8,544 bases of DNA from Candidatus Bathyarchaeota archaeon (GTDB taxonomy: Archaea; Thermoproteota; Bathyarchaeia; 40CM-2-53-6), in the NCBI GenBank assembly GCA_005883085.1, contig VBAY01000117.1:1-8544 (forward strand), written 5' to 3'. A program made the translations under genes and the position numbers. Each line of letters begins with the position of its first letter. Position 1 is the stretch's first letter. Below the pieces are notes generated by a model. It was given only the letters and a program-made list of their open reading frames with translations. It was not told where the DNA came from and ran no database searches. This document shows, piece after piece, positions 1-6,681 of the stretch.

Positions 1-707
1 AGCCCTCTGCTCTCGAGAAGGGGCACTAGGAATATTGTGACAAGGGTCCTAGAGAACGCGTTGCCTGCGGAATAGTACAAGTAAAGGAAACCGAACCGCC
101 TCGTTTTAAGGCGATGAAACGCTTCTCCAAGCGCGAACGTGGAGGCTACCGTACTCTTCCGAGATGTTTGGTAAGCTAGGATAGTGAATACAAAGATGAT
201 CAAGCCGACGATGAGGAATGCGATTTGGATATTCCATGTCACGATCAGATAGTTTTCTAGAGGTGGGAAGAAGAGGAGACCGATCGCTGTCCCTGCGCTG
301 ACAAGTCCAGTCACCCTCTTTACTTTGGCTTGGTCGAAGCTGTCGAAAACCTTGTAGGAGGTCGGCATCCACATGGAACCAGAGCCAAGTCCACCTACGA
401 CACCGTAGGTGAGGATCAGCAACGGGAAGGAGTTCGCGATTGACGAGAATACCAGTCCAGCACTCATCAAGCTTCCGCCTAGCAGGATGGTCTTACCTGG
501 CCCGTTTTTGTTCATGAAAAGGCCGAGGAAGAGGGAGGAGAAGGAGAAGAGCACGGCGAAGACGCCGAAGACAATGGACGTCGCTGACGCAGGAAGGCTG
601 TATTCTCTAGATACCCGAGTGAAGAAAACGCCATAGGAGAGGAAGACGCCTAGGGAAGAATTGTAGAGGAAGAGTGTGAACGCGTTGTATCCTGAGCCTA
701 TGGTGTA
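1..707 (-). CDS. MFS transporter, OxlT/monocarboxylate-like, C-terminal part off the left edge
   Basis: A reading frame open for 235 codons, running off the window, encodes the N-terminal half of a 12-TM major facilitator. About seven hydrophobic segments can be picked out. TM1 lies in residues 7-30 and ends SYGVFF. TM2-TM3 are joined by a motif-A-like loop (MNKNGPGKT), TM4 is glycine-rich (YGVVGGLGSGS), TM5 carries GLVSAGTAIG, and a cytosolic linker after TM6 leads to TM7. The pattern of a glycine-rich TM4 followed by SAG-x-x-IG is typical of OxlT-like and monocarboxylate-type MFS proteins, so a small organic anion or similar solute is plausible, but the substrate cannot be read. The frame is the same as livF and begins directly after the livF TGA. 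It has no ATG, GTG or TTG before TM1, only an ATA at 699-701. A GTG at 709-711 overlaps the livF stop (GTGA) but lies in another frame. Either the start is non-canonical or there is a one-base indel. Its place at the end of the liv operon implies co-transcription. Confidence 0.8.
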
Positions 708-1418
708 TCACTCGATCGAAAAGTACGCTTTCCTCAGCTCTTCCGAATCCATCAGTTCTACGGGAGGGCCTTCGTTTATCACCTTGCCTTCCTGAAGAAC
801 GTACGCATAGTCGGCTACTCCGAGTGCCTGGACTGCGTTCTGCTCTACGATGAGCATCGAGAGACCTTCTTTCCTAAGCTCCACCAGCTTCTCGAATATC
901 TCTGCTGTAAGCTTCGGGGCGAGCCCTAGGGATGGCTCGTCGAGAATAATCATCTTGGGTCTGGTCATCAGTGCTCGTCCGATGCTTACCATCTGTTGTT
1001 CTCCCCCGCTCAGCTTGCCAACGTTGAGCTTGGCCCTCTCCTTGAGCCTGGGAAAAAGTCCGTACACAAAATCTAGAGTCGTCTCGGCTGCATGTCTCGC
1101 GCGACGAGAATACGCGCCCAGCAAAAGGTTGGCTTCTGTGGAAAGCTGGGGAAAGAGCCGTCTCCCTTCCGGGCAAGATGCGAGGCCCCCTTCGACTCTT
1201 CTGAACGCTGGAAGATCTGTGACATCACTTCCTCCGAAGTAGATCCCGCCGCTCCAGGGCTTCAGAAGACCGTTGACCGTTTTCAGTGTAGTGGTCTTTC
1301 CTGCGCCGTTTGGGCCCACGATTACACTGATGGTACCATCTTTGCACTGCATAGAGACGTCCCAGACGACCTGGGTCCCCCCGTAGCCCGCGCTAACCTT
1401 CTTGAGTTCAAGTAGCAG
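708..1418 (-). CDS. livF: Branched-chain amino acid ABC transporter ATPase LivF
   Basis: One of the two cytoplasmic ATPases that drive a Liv/HAAT-type importer. With the start at CTG (1416-1418) the protein has 236 residues, the usual LivF length. Visible motifs are an N-terminal strand LLELKKVSAGYG with the aromatic A-loop Tyr12, Walker A GPNGAGKTT (35-43), PEGRRLFP near residue 83, ABC signature LSGGEQQ (136-142), Walker B MIILDEP (156-162), and VEQN in place of the switch His, which is usual in LivF. The first ATG (1350-1352) would remove the A-loop and first strand, so the longer form is preferred. No ATG, GTG or TTG exists upstream before an in-frame TAA at 1446-1448. A GGGGAG lies 8 nt before the CTG and could be its ribosome binding site. 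The gene overlaps the end of livG by 11 bp, which suggests coupled translation. Family assignment is secure; the start is inferred. Confidence 0.93.
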   Translation of the reverse strand: MLLELKKVSAGYGGTQVVWDVSMQCKDGTISVIVGPNGAGKTTTLKTVNGLLKPWSGGIYFGGSDVTDLPAFRRVEGGLASCPEGRRLFPQLSTEANLLLGAYSRRARHAAETTLDFVYGLFPRLKERAKLNVGKLSGGEQQMVSIGRALMTRPKMIILDEPSLGLAPKLTAEIFEKLVELRKEGLSMLIVEQNAVQALGVADYAYVLQEGKVINEGPPVELMDSEELRKAYFSIE

Positions 1419-2145
1419 GGTTCTTGCTCCCCAAGTACGCCTGTATTACCTTCTCATCATGCACGATCTCGTCTGGACTGCCTGTCGCGATGACGCGTCC
1501 CTCCTCGAGCACCATCACCTTCTGCGAGAGACTGAGTACAGCTCTCATAACATGCTCTACCACGAGCGCAGAGCAGTGCAACTCTTCGTGCAACTTCTTG
1601 AAGAGCTGGATCGAATCCTTCAATTCTTCCGGGGACAGCCCCGCGAATACCTCGTCGAGTAGCAATATGCTGGCTCCGGTAGCGATTGCCCTCGCAAGCT
1701 CAAGCCTCTTCTTCTCCTGGACCGTAAGGCTATCCGCCAGTGCGTCTTTCCTCGATCCCATTCTGACCATCGAGAGGATCCTATCAGCTTCCTCCAGAGC
1801 GAACCTTGGGGAATGGATGTTTCGCCTACCGTAGAGGACTGCGACCGCAAGATTCTCTCTCGCCGTCATGTTGGAGAATGGCTTGGGTATCTGGTGAGTC
1901 TTGGCCAGGCCATATCTGATGATCCTGTTCGTCCGGAGATTGTCGATCCTCTTGCCGTCTAGTTTCACGATTCCTGATGTTGGCTTCTCCACTCCCGCAA
2001 TTACGTTGAGCAGTGTTGACTTTCCAGAACCATTTGGACCTATTAGGCCTAGAACAGCAGACTCGGGGAGGTCGAGTGAGACGTCTTTCAAAGCTTGCAC
2101 TCCTCCAAAATTCTTTGAGACATTGTGCGCTTCGAGGAAGGGCAT
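1408..2145 (-). CDS. livG: Branched-chain amino acid ABC transporter ATPase LivG
   Basis: Second ATPase of the importer, 245 residues. The ATG at 2143-2145 is chosen because the protein then begins MPFLEAHNVSKNFGGVQAL, the normal LivG start, only 2 bp after the livM stop; the frame continues upstream but overlaps livM with non-family sequence. Motifs are Walker A GPNGSGKST (36-44), Q-loop region KTHQIPKPF (82-90), Walker B ILLLDEV (160-166) with catalytic Glu165, and switch His198 in VVEHVM. The ABC signature is unusual: residues 140-149 read LTVQEKKRLE instead of LSGGQ or LSYGQ. Divergent LivG paralogues with LT-x-x-x-x-KRLELARA are known to me, so this is a subgroup feature rather than decay. 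The sequence ends KNPAT with a TGA inside livF. It should pair with LivF on the inner face of LivH/LivM. Confidence 0.95.
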   Translation of the reverse strand: MPFLEAHNVSKNFGGVQALKDVSLDLPESAVLGLIGPNGSGKSTLLNVIAGVEKPTSGIVKLDGKRIDNLRTNRIIRYGLAKTHQIPKPFSNMTARENLAVAVLYGRRNIHSPRFALEEADRILSMVRMGSRKDALADSLTVQEKKRLELARAIATGASILLLDEVFAGLSPEELKDSIQLFKKLHEELHCSALVVEHVMRAVLSLSQKVMVLEEGRVIATGSPDEIVHDEKVIQAYLGSKNPAT

Positions 2146-2147
2146 CC

Positions 2148-3083
2148 TTATTCCAGTACCAGCCTTAGGCGTTGGTTCGATCTTCTGAGCAGACCGACGA
2201 TTCCGTCCGGCAGGAAGAGAGCCATGATTATGACGAGCAGTCCGATCATGAGTGGCTGCGCTTGTGCGACAGTGGTGAGGAGAAAGTACGACGGAATGTA
2301 GACTACCACCGCCCCTAATAGTGGTCCGATCGATGTTCCCACTCCGCCGATGATTATCATGGCGAGCATCAAGAGCGAGAACGTGAAGTCGAATGCTGGT
2401 CCCGCGGTGACGCCCGAAATGGACCACGCGTAGACTGCTCCAGCAGCGCCTCCGAAAAGCCCCCCGAGCATGTACCCAGTTAGTTTCAGTGTCCGAGGGC
2501 TGACCCCGACAGAGCTTGCAGCGTCTTCCTCGTTCTTTATCGCCCTGATCCCGAAGCCGATCCTGCTCCTGTTGACGTAATAGGTCAAGACTATCTCGAT
2601 CAATACTATGGTCCAGATCGTGAAGTAGGTAGCGAGCGGCTGAAAGGTTAGATTGAAGATTATTTCGCCCCCCGCGCCAAGCTGGGGAAACTGTAGGACT
2701 ATGTTGTAGGCGGCCAGCACGAGGACAACTGTTGCGATGGCGAAGTAGACGCCGCGGAATCTCAGGATGACGAGGCCTATGCCGAGAGCGAAGACCAGGC
2801 CGAGCAATGCGCCCAGACCGACGCCCAGCAACGGATTCGCCCCGTAATAGCTGACCAGGGTTGCCAGTGCGTAGGAGCCGATGGCCATGAAGAGGACATG
2901 GCCAAAGTCAACGTAACCCATCATGCCGGTGATGAAGTTGATCGAGTAAGCGAGGGCTGCGTAAATTAGTAGTAGGAGAAGTATCGAGGAGACTGCTACT
3001 CCGAGCAGCAAGGCGGCTGAGGCTAGGAGAGCCATTACGATGCAAAGTCCGTAGAGTGTAAGGCCTGGCTTTTCGATCTTCAT
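2148..3083 (-). CDS. livM: Branched-chain amino acid ABC transporter permease LivM
   Basis: Membrane permease of 311 residues, one half of the transport channel. Hydrophobic segments fill most of the chain, starting with residues 8-55. The family hallmark near residues 45-75 is INFITGMMGYVDFGHVLFMA, matching the G-x-x-G-x-x-x-x-GH-x-x-F pattern of LivM. The cytoplasmic ATPase-contact loop is visible around residues 170-195 (RSRIGFGIRAIKNEEDAASS), followed by a glycine-rich TM (GGLFGGAAGAVYAW) and IIIGGVGTSIGPLLGA near the C terminus. The ATG overlaps the TGA of livH as ATGA, a coupling arrangement, and the TAA stop is 2 bp from livG. The tail LLRRSNQRLRLVLE is basic, which fits a cytoplasmic end. 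Ligand specificity cannot be told from the permease. Confidence 0.95.
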   Translation of the reverse strand: MKIEKPGLTLYGLCIVMALLASAALLLGVAVSSILLLLLIYAALAYSINFITGMMGYVDFGHVLFMAIGSYALATLVSYYGANPLLGVGLGALLGLVFALGIGLVILRFRGVYFAIATVVLVLAAYNIVLQFPQLGAGGEIIFNLTFQPLATYFTIWTIVLIEIVLTYYVNRSRIGFGIRAIKNEEDAASSVGVSPRTLKLTGYMLGGLFGGAAGAVYAWSISGVTAGPAFDFTFSLLMLAMIIIGGVGTSIGPLLGAVVVYIPSYFLLTTVAQAQPLMIGLLVIIMALFLPDGIVGLLRRSNQRLRLVLE

Positions 3084-3964
3084 TTCAGAAGACCTTCAGG
3101 GCGGAATACAAGGACAGGGATGAGGATCAGGAAAGCGGCAGCGTAAGCAATCTGTGCAGTGGTGAAGGCTTGGAGAAGGTCAATGACGACGCCCAATGTT
3201 AGCCCGCCAACCAGGCTCCCCCACATCTTTCCAGGTCCTCCAAGGACGACGATAACGAAGCTGATGGGAGCGTAAAGCGCACCCATCAGAGGGTTGATGC
3301 CGACCGGGATCCAGACTGTGAGTAGCGCTCCGCCGGCCATGGTAACGGCGAACCCCAGCGCTGTGGCGAGTGATGCGACCTTGGCCGGATTGGCTCCGAC
3401 CAGCTCAGTCGCCGTCACGTCCTGGGCGTATGCGCGTATGGCAGAGCCGATGAATGTTCTCTCCAGGAACAACCACGTCCCCATTATTATCAGGACTGAA
3501 AGAATGGCAACGTAGAGTGCTGCGAGGGGAACGCGGACATATCCGAACTGTAACGTGCCGGGGTTGTAGTTGACACCTACAGGGTTCCCGGTGAAGAGGA
3601 TAATCGCTAGGTTGCTGACGAAAAGGCTAAGGCCGAATGTTGCGGCCAGGGTCACCATCTCGCTCTGGAGGGTGATCGTCTCCTTGTTACGCAGCTCCCG
3701 GTGGAGGAATGCGTAGTAGAAGGCGTAGCCTACAAGCAGCCCGATGGCCGCATCGACCGGAGCGGTCTCGAGCGGGGTAAGCCCAGCGAACAGGTTGAGG
3801 AAGTAGGCTCCGTACGCCCCGAGCATGATGAATTCCCCATGGGCTATGTTGACAACCTTGACGACTCCCCAGATCATGTTCAGCCCATGAGCTACGACTG
3901 AGAAGACACAGCCGAGCATTAGGCCGAACGCTAGGTCTGTAACAATAAGCTCGGCAGCGACCAT
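3080..3964 (-). CDS. livH: Branched-chain amino acid ABC transporter permease LivH
   Basis: Second channel subunit, 294 residues and highly hydrophobic. The N-terminal region contains the LivH signature GVVKVVNIAHGEFIMLGAYG (about 33-52). A cytoplasmic contact loop follows FLERTFIGSAIRAYAQD (about 166-182), where RAYAQD-x-x-x-x-x-LVG is the typical ATPase-facing helix. The C-terminal half has VVLGGPGKMWGSLVGG, equivalent to the conserved LGG-x-G-x-x-x-G-x-x-x-GG of the family. The ATG at 3962-3964 lies 8 bp after the livK stop. I see no strong Shine-Dalgarno sequence there, so translation probably follows on from livK. The TGA is shared with the livM start. Confidence 0.95.
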   Translation of the reverse strand: MVAAELIVTDLAFGLMLGCVFSVVAHGLNMIWGVVKVVNIAHGEFIMLGAYGAYFLNLFAGLTPLETAPVDAAIGLLVGYAFYYAFLHRELRNKETITLQSEMVTLAATFGLSLFVSNLAIILFTGNPVGVNYNPGTLQFGYVRVPLAALYVAILSVLIIMGTWLFLERTFIGSAIRAYAQDVTATELVGANPAKVASLATALGFAVTMAGGALLTVWIPVGINPLMGALYAPISFVIVVLGGPGKMWGSLVGGLTLGVVIDLLQAFTTAQIAYAAAFLILIPVLVFRPEGLLK

Positions 3965-3972
3965 AGCGGCGA

Positions 3973-5271
3973 TTAGCTACCAGTGTACGGGTACTTGACT
4001 GTGCCGGATGCTACAGCATCAGGCGCGACCACCGCTAACCCCCCACTCTGCCACTGGACGAGCACCATGCTATGCCCAGACTGCTTCCCTGTGGCGTCAA
4101 CCTTGAACTGTCCAAAGAAAGTCATAATGTGCATGTTTGAGATGGCCTGCCTGACGTTTGTCGTATCCGTGCTTTTTGCGGTCTGGATCGCGTCTGCCAA
4201 CACTACGACAGCCGCGCCGGCTTCTCCAGAGTGGTAGGTTGGGGATCCAGCGTTGGACTGCTTCGAGTAATAGTTGACGAATTGGGTCTCATTTGGACCA
4301 TACCATGGGATGTTTGCCGCTTGGGCTGTGGCCGGGCTGTATGTCACAATTGTTTCCCACTGAGATGGGCCCGTCACGAGATTTGCCGCGCCACCGAGCT
4401 GTTGTTGGAATTCCGGTTCTGTCACGGCTACCAGCAAGGAGATGAACTTGGGTGTCCAACCGACAGACGAGAGTTGGTGCACGATCTTAAGTCCGTCGTC
4501 GAAGTGGCCTCCACCGAGTAGGTCCTCTGCGCCGGCCGCTTTGGCCGCGATCAGCTGAGTCGACAAGTCTTGCGTGGTTGCCGAGTACTTGTCGTTGTAG
4601 ACCACGTCTAGATGTAAGCCCGCTGCGTAGTTGGCTGCCGCCGCGCTGGCCGCCGTGGAGAACGTGTCATCCGCGTGCAGGATTGCAAGTTTGTCGCCTG
4701 AATGGTTGTTGGCTACGAGCCAGTCGATCGCATTTTTGAAGTAGGTTGAGGCAGGGCTAAGAACGCCGAAGACATTCTGGTATCCATGGGTCCAGATCGT
4801 GTCGGACGAACCGCCGTGCGACAGCATGACTCGATTGTACTGTTCGGCAAGAGGTGCTGCAGCTCCTGTCAAGCCACTGCTGTACGGGGCGAGGAGGAAC
4901 TGTGCACAATCCTGTGTGATGATCTTCGTGTAGAGCTGCGGAACAAGAGTCGATGAACTTTGATCGTCGTAGTAGTCTAAGGTTATGTTACGCGCTTTTC
5001 CGTTGACCGTTACTCCTCCGTTGTCGTTGATCCAACTGGCCGCGGCCTGGATGCCCGCGAGCGACTTTCCGCCCTCGACGTTGTAAGTCCCAGTAAGCGA
5101 GATAGTGAAGCCGACCTTTATGTTGCCACTCGGTGCCGAAGCGCAAGGTGGCCGTGCGACGTAATTGACATAGTAATAGACGCCTCCACCGGAGGCAACC
5201 ACCAGCGCGACAATAACTATGACAATGATCGCAGTTGTCCTCGTTGCCAGTCTGCGAGGCTTCGCTTGCAT
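3973..5271 (-). CDS. livK: ABC transporter substrate-binding protein, LivK-like, membrane-anchored
   Basis: Extracytoplasmic receptor of the importer, 432 residues, type I periplasmic binding fold (Peripla_BP_6 kind). It starts with a basic stretch (MQAKPRRLATR) and one hydrophobic helix at 13-36, then a Tyr-rich junction and PPCASAPSG before the folded domain. No clear lipobox is seen, so a signal anchor tethering it to the archaeal membrane is likely; Cys43 could be lipidated or pair with the Cys in TQDCAQ. The domain opens with IKVGFTISLTG (51-61), the usual first strand and ligand loop, then GIQAAASWINDNGG. Middle parts keep PYSSGLTGAAAP and the hinge-like KLAILHADDTF. Ligand-binding proteins of this family take leucine-type amino acids but also amides, urea or aromatics, and no residue here settles the choice. 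First gene of the operon, with its own TATA-like box about 32 bp upstream. Confidence 0.93.
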   Translation of the reverse strand: MQAKPRRLATRTTAIIVIVIVALVVASGGGVYYYVNYVARPPCASAPSGNIKVGFTISLTGTYNVEGGKSLAGIQAAASWINDNGGVTVNGKARNITLDYYDDQSSSTLVPQLYTKIITQDCAQFLLAPYSSGLTGAAAPLAEQYNRVMLSHGGSSDTIWTHGYQNVFGVLSPASTYFKNAIDWLVANNHSGDKLAILHADDTFSTAASAAAANYAAGLHLDVVYNDKYSATTQDLSTQLIAAKAAGAEDLLGGGHFDDGLKIVHQLSSVGWTPKFISLLVAVTEPEFQQQLGGAANLVTGPSQWETIVTYSPATAQAANIPWYGPNETQFVNYYSKQSNAGSPTYHSGEAGAAVVVLADAIQTAKSTDTTNVRQAISNMHIMTFFGQFKVDATGKQSGHSMVLVQWQSGGLAVVAPDAVASGTVKYPYTGS

Positions 5272-5297
5272 ACTAGAATGGTGTCTAATTCACTTCC

Positions 5298-5309
5298 TTA
5301 ATGTATTAA
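5298..5309 (-). promoter_or_regulatory. Probable TATA box of the liv operon
   Basis: On the minus strand this reads TTAATACATTAA, an A/T block in otherwise mixed sequence, centred about 32 bp before the livK ATG. With the archaeal spacing of about 26 bp the transcript would start near 5277, giving a leader of only a few bases. The block is also an inverted repeat (TTAAT-2-ATTAA), so it could be a regulator site. Assigned by position and composition only. Confidence 0.5.
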
Positions 5310-5360
5310 CTTTGTGGGAGTTTCAATTGTCCACACTTAACTCGCGTGGCCGAGCGATGC

Positions 5361-5372
5361 CAAGATATCTTG
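5361..5372. promoter_or_regulatory. 12-bp perfect palindrome upstream of the liv promoter
   Basis: CAAGATATCTTG is a perfect palindrome lying about 90 bp before livK and some 57 bp upstream of the proposed TATA box. A second, weaker dyad follows at 5383-5400 (GATTA, 8-nt spacer, TAATC). In archaea activator or Lrp-type regulator sites lie upstream of BRE/TATA, so an operator for the transport operon is reasonable. There is no second exact copy in the window. Confidence 0.3.
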
Positions 5373-5471
5373 CAGGTCTTATGATTAGTTCGCGTTAATC
5401 CATACGGATAGCCTAGAATAGTTTCAGCTAGCTGACCCGTCTAAGTCCCAGCCTACGAAGTATTGCAGTAA

Positions 5472-5703
5472 GATAGTTTGGGTCTGGAATACATCGGGCT
5501 AGCGCCGGGGTTCGCAAGAGAAGTGCTCGAGATCTATGAGGCCTGGGAGGGAAAGGAGGCTGTGCCCTGGAAAGTCAAGGAGCTGATGCTGGTGCTCCAA
5601 ATAGAGGTCAACAGACGATACAACCCAAACAGCTATCCGCAAGCATCCCAACTACGAAAAAGCCAGAGAATTCAGGGAGAACAGACTCGGCTGTATCCGC
5701 CCG
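5472..5703 (+). pseudogene. Coding-like remnant with an apparent frameshift, unrecognised
   Basis: From 5472 an open frame (possible TTG start at 5478-5480) reads LGLEYIGLAPGFAREVLEI and continues with acidic helical sequence and KVKELMLVLQIEVNRRYN to about 5622, with GC-rich third positions like a real gene. From about 5632 the same quality moves to the next frame: IRKHPNYEKAREFRENRLG followed by CIRPLGIP, while the first frame turns into low-complexity Ser/Gln/Pro sequence. The two halves join across a one-base loss (or two-base gain) near 5620-5637. The sequence then meets the 3' end of the opposing HTH_10 gene with no good stop of its own. The xxKxKEL pattern after an amphipathic helix faintly recalls carboxymuconolactone decarboxylase/AhpD-like proteins, but the Cys-x-x-Cys of that family is absent, so I assign no function. 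It could be a decayed gene or a sequencing error in an intact one. Confidence 0.4.
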
Positions 5704-6522
5704 CTAGGCATTCCGGCTCTTCGCAGCCATCTGCATAGCAACCTGCTTCAACATCCTCCCGCCAACAGTCGCCCCAGCGGCTTTCGTCTTGTTCAAGAGA
5801 GGATTCTCGGGGACCCTTGCATACATCATCATGTAAGGCGCCATAGCCAACACAATCTTGCTCTCAGCCTTCCGAATATGCTCCTCCAAGGTACTCCTAG
5901 GCTGCCCTTGCTTCCGGGCTAGATCGTCCGCGGTTGTTCGCTTAGGAATCTCGTAATATCCACCCTCTATCGCAGAGAGCATCGCTTTCATCTGTTTCCC
6001 AGTTAGCTGCCCGAACAAGCTGCTCAGCGACAACAGAAACGCGTCGTCTGTCATTCCTTCCGAGACGGACTTCTTGTGCAAGACCTCTGTCGCGCCAATC
6101 CTGTCCAAACCTCTAAGCAATCCCTTTAGATCGTTGTCATCAGAACCAACCAGACGATGGTATTCCCATCCTCCCGCCAATACTAGGGGAGGTATGCGCA
6201 TGAAATTGTGTCGCTGAATTATCGGACTAATAGGGGTCCCCTTGTGGTCTGAGCCACAACAACATGTTCGAGCCACTAGCTGAAATTTATCCTGAAGGTA
6301 TGTCTTTGAGATAATCTTCCCATCCAGATGCGCCTTTGTACTCGTGGTTATCTCGTTCTGCAGTTCCTCGAGCGACCCAAACCCAGCGGCTTCGATCTCA
6401 AGAACGTCAGTGTTTCCATTACACCACAAAGAGAATCTTGCATCCGGAAATTTCGTAGTCAACAGGTTGTAGTGATCTCCGTGCCCTGCCGTCGGCTGAA
6501 ATCGAAAGAACAACTCAAACAA
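5704..6522 (-). CDS. HTH_10 (Bat-like) transcriptional regulator with a Cys cluster
   Basis: A 272-residue archaeal regulator. The C-terminal HTH_10 domain (about 173-225) is clear: LTGKQMKAMLSAIEGGYYEI followed by PKRTTADDLARKQG and RSTLEEHIRKAESKI, matching the LT-x-x-Q...GYY-x-x-P+...LA...S-x-x-E-x-x-R-x-AE pattern of bacterio-opsin activator-type proteins. The N-terminal part (1-60) resembles small-molecule or signal-sensing halves seen in related archaeal proteins: a strand MFELFFRFQP, then FSLWCNGNTDVLEIEA. The centre has a CCCG motif (87-90) with His93 and His105 nearby, and Cys34 and His14/17 upstream, which could bind metal or sense redox. A 50-residue tail after the HTH is Met/Ala-rich and helical. 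The start is TTG (6520-6522), because TAG lies two codons upstream and no ATG is in frame until Met108. Likely transcribed alone; targets unknown, perhaps its divergent neighbours or the liv operon. Confidence 0.85.
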   Translation of the reverse strand: MFELFFRFQPTAGHGDHYNLLTTKFPDARFSLWCNGNTDVLEIEAAGFGSLEELQNEITTSTKAHLDGKIISKTYLQDKFQLVARTCCCGSDHKGTPISPIIQRHNFMRIPPLVLAGGWEYHRLVGSDDNDLKGLLRGLDRIGATEVLHKKSVSEGMTDDAFLLSLSSLFGQLTGKQMKAMLSAIEGGYYEIPKRTTADDLARKQGQPRSTLEEHIRKAESKIVLAMAPYMMMYARVPENPLLNKTKAAGATVGGRMLKQVAMQMAAKSRNA

Positions 6523-6552
6523 TTTCTAAACAAGACTCGAGGGCCATTTCTT

Positions 6553-6562
6553 CCATATAACC
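6553..6562 (-). promoter_or_regulatory. TATA box of the HTH_10 regulator
   Basis: The minus strand reads GGTTATATGG, centred 35 bp before the TTG start. Transcription about 26 bp downstream would begin near 6531, a leader of roughly 9 bases. This short-leader layout supports the TTG as the true start. G/C-rich sequence (CACACC) sits just upstream where BRE would be. Confidence 0.55.
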
Positions 6563-6681
6563 GGTGTGCCGGCGTGCGCCAGCAACTAATACCAGTCGGA
6601 CGACGGTGAAACAAGTACCGGCGCAGGACGGCTCAAAGATAATCCGGCAGAACAACGTGCTAATCGTTAGGTGAAAGAAAA

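Noticed and set aside
850..1242. Long open frames on the plus strand opposite livF, livG and the M48-like gene
   Set aside because: They are antisense shadows of well-supported genes and show no domain-like composition or ribosome binding site.
2146..2427. N-terminal extension of LivG by 94 residues
   Set aside because: The extension is the alternate frame of livM, rich in His/Arg/Thr, and unlike any ABC ATPase; ATG at 2145 gives the family start.
5341..5405. tRNA-like pieces: TGGCCGAGCGATGCC resembling box A and GTTCGCGTTAATCC resembling box B
   Set aside because: No acceptor stem, D stem or anticodon stem can be folded between them, and the T-loop would be 8 nt with a poor consensus.
5478..5640. 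Carboxymuconolactone decarboxylase/AhpD assignment for the plus-strand remnant
   Set aside because: Only a KxKEL-type similarity is visible; the family's Cys-x-x-Cys and His are missing.
6561..6580. Tandem-like CCGGTGTG / CCGGCGTG repeat near the HTH_10 promoter
   Set aside because: Only two imperfect units, G/C-rich, and no further copy except a partial CCGGTGTGC at 7020; not enough to call an operator.
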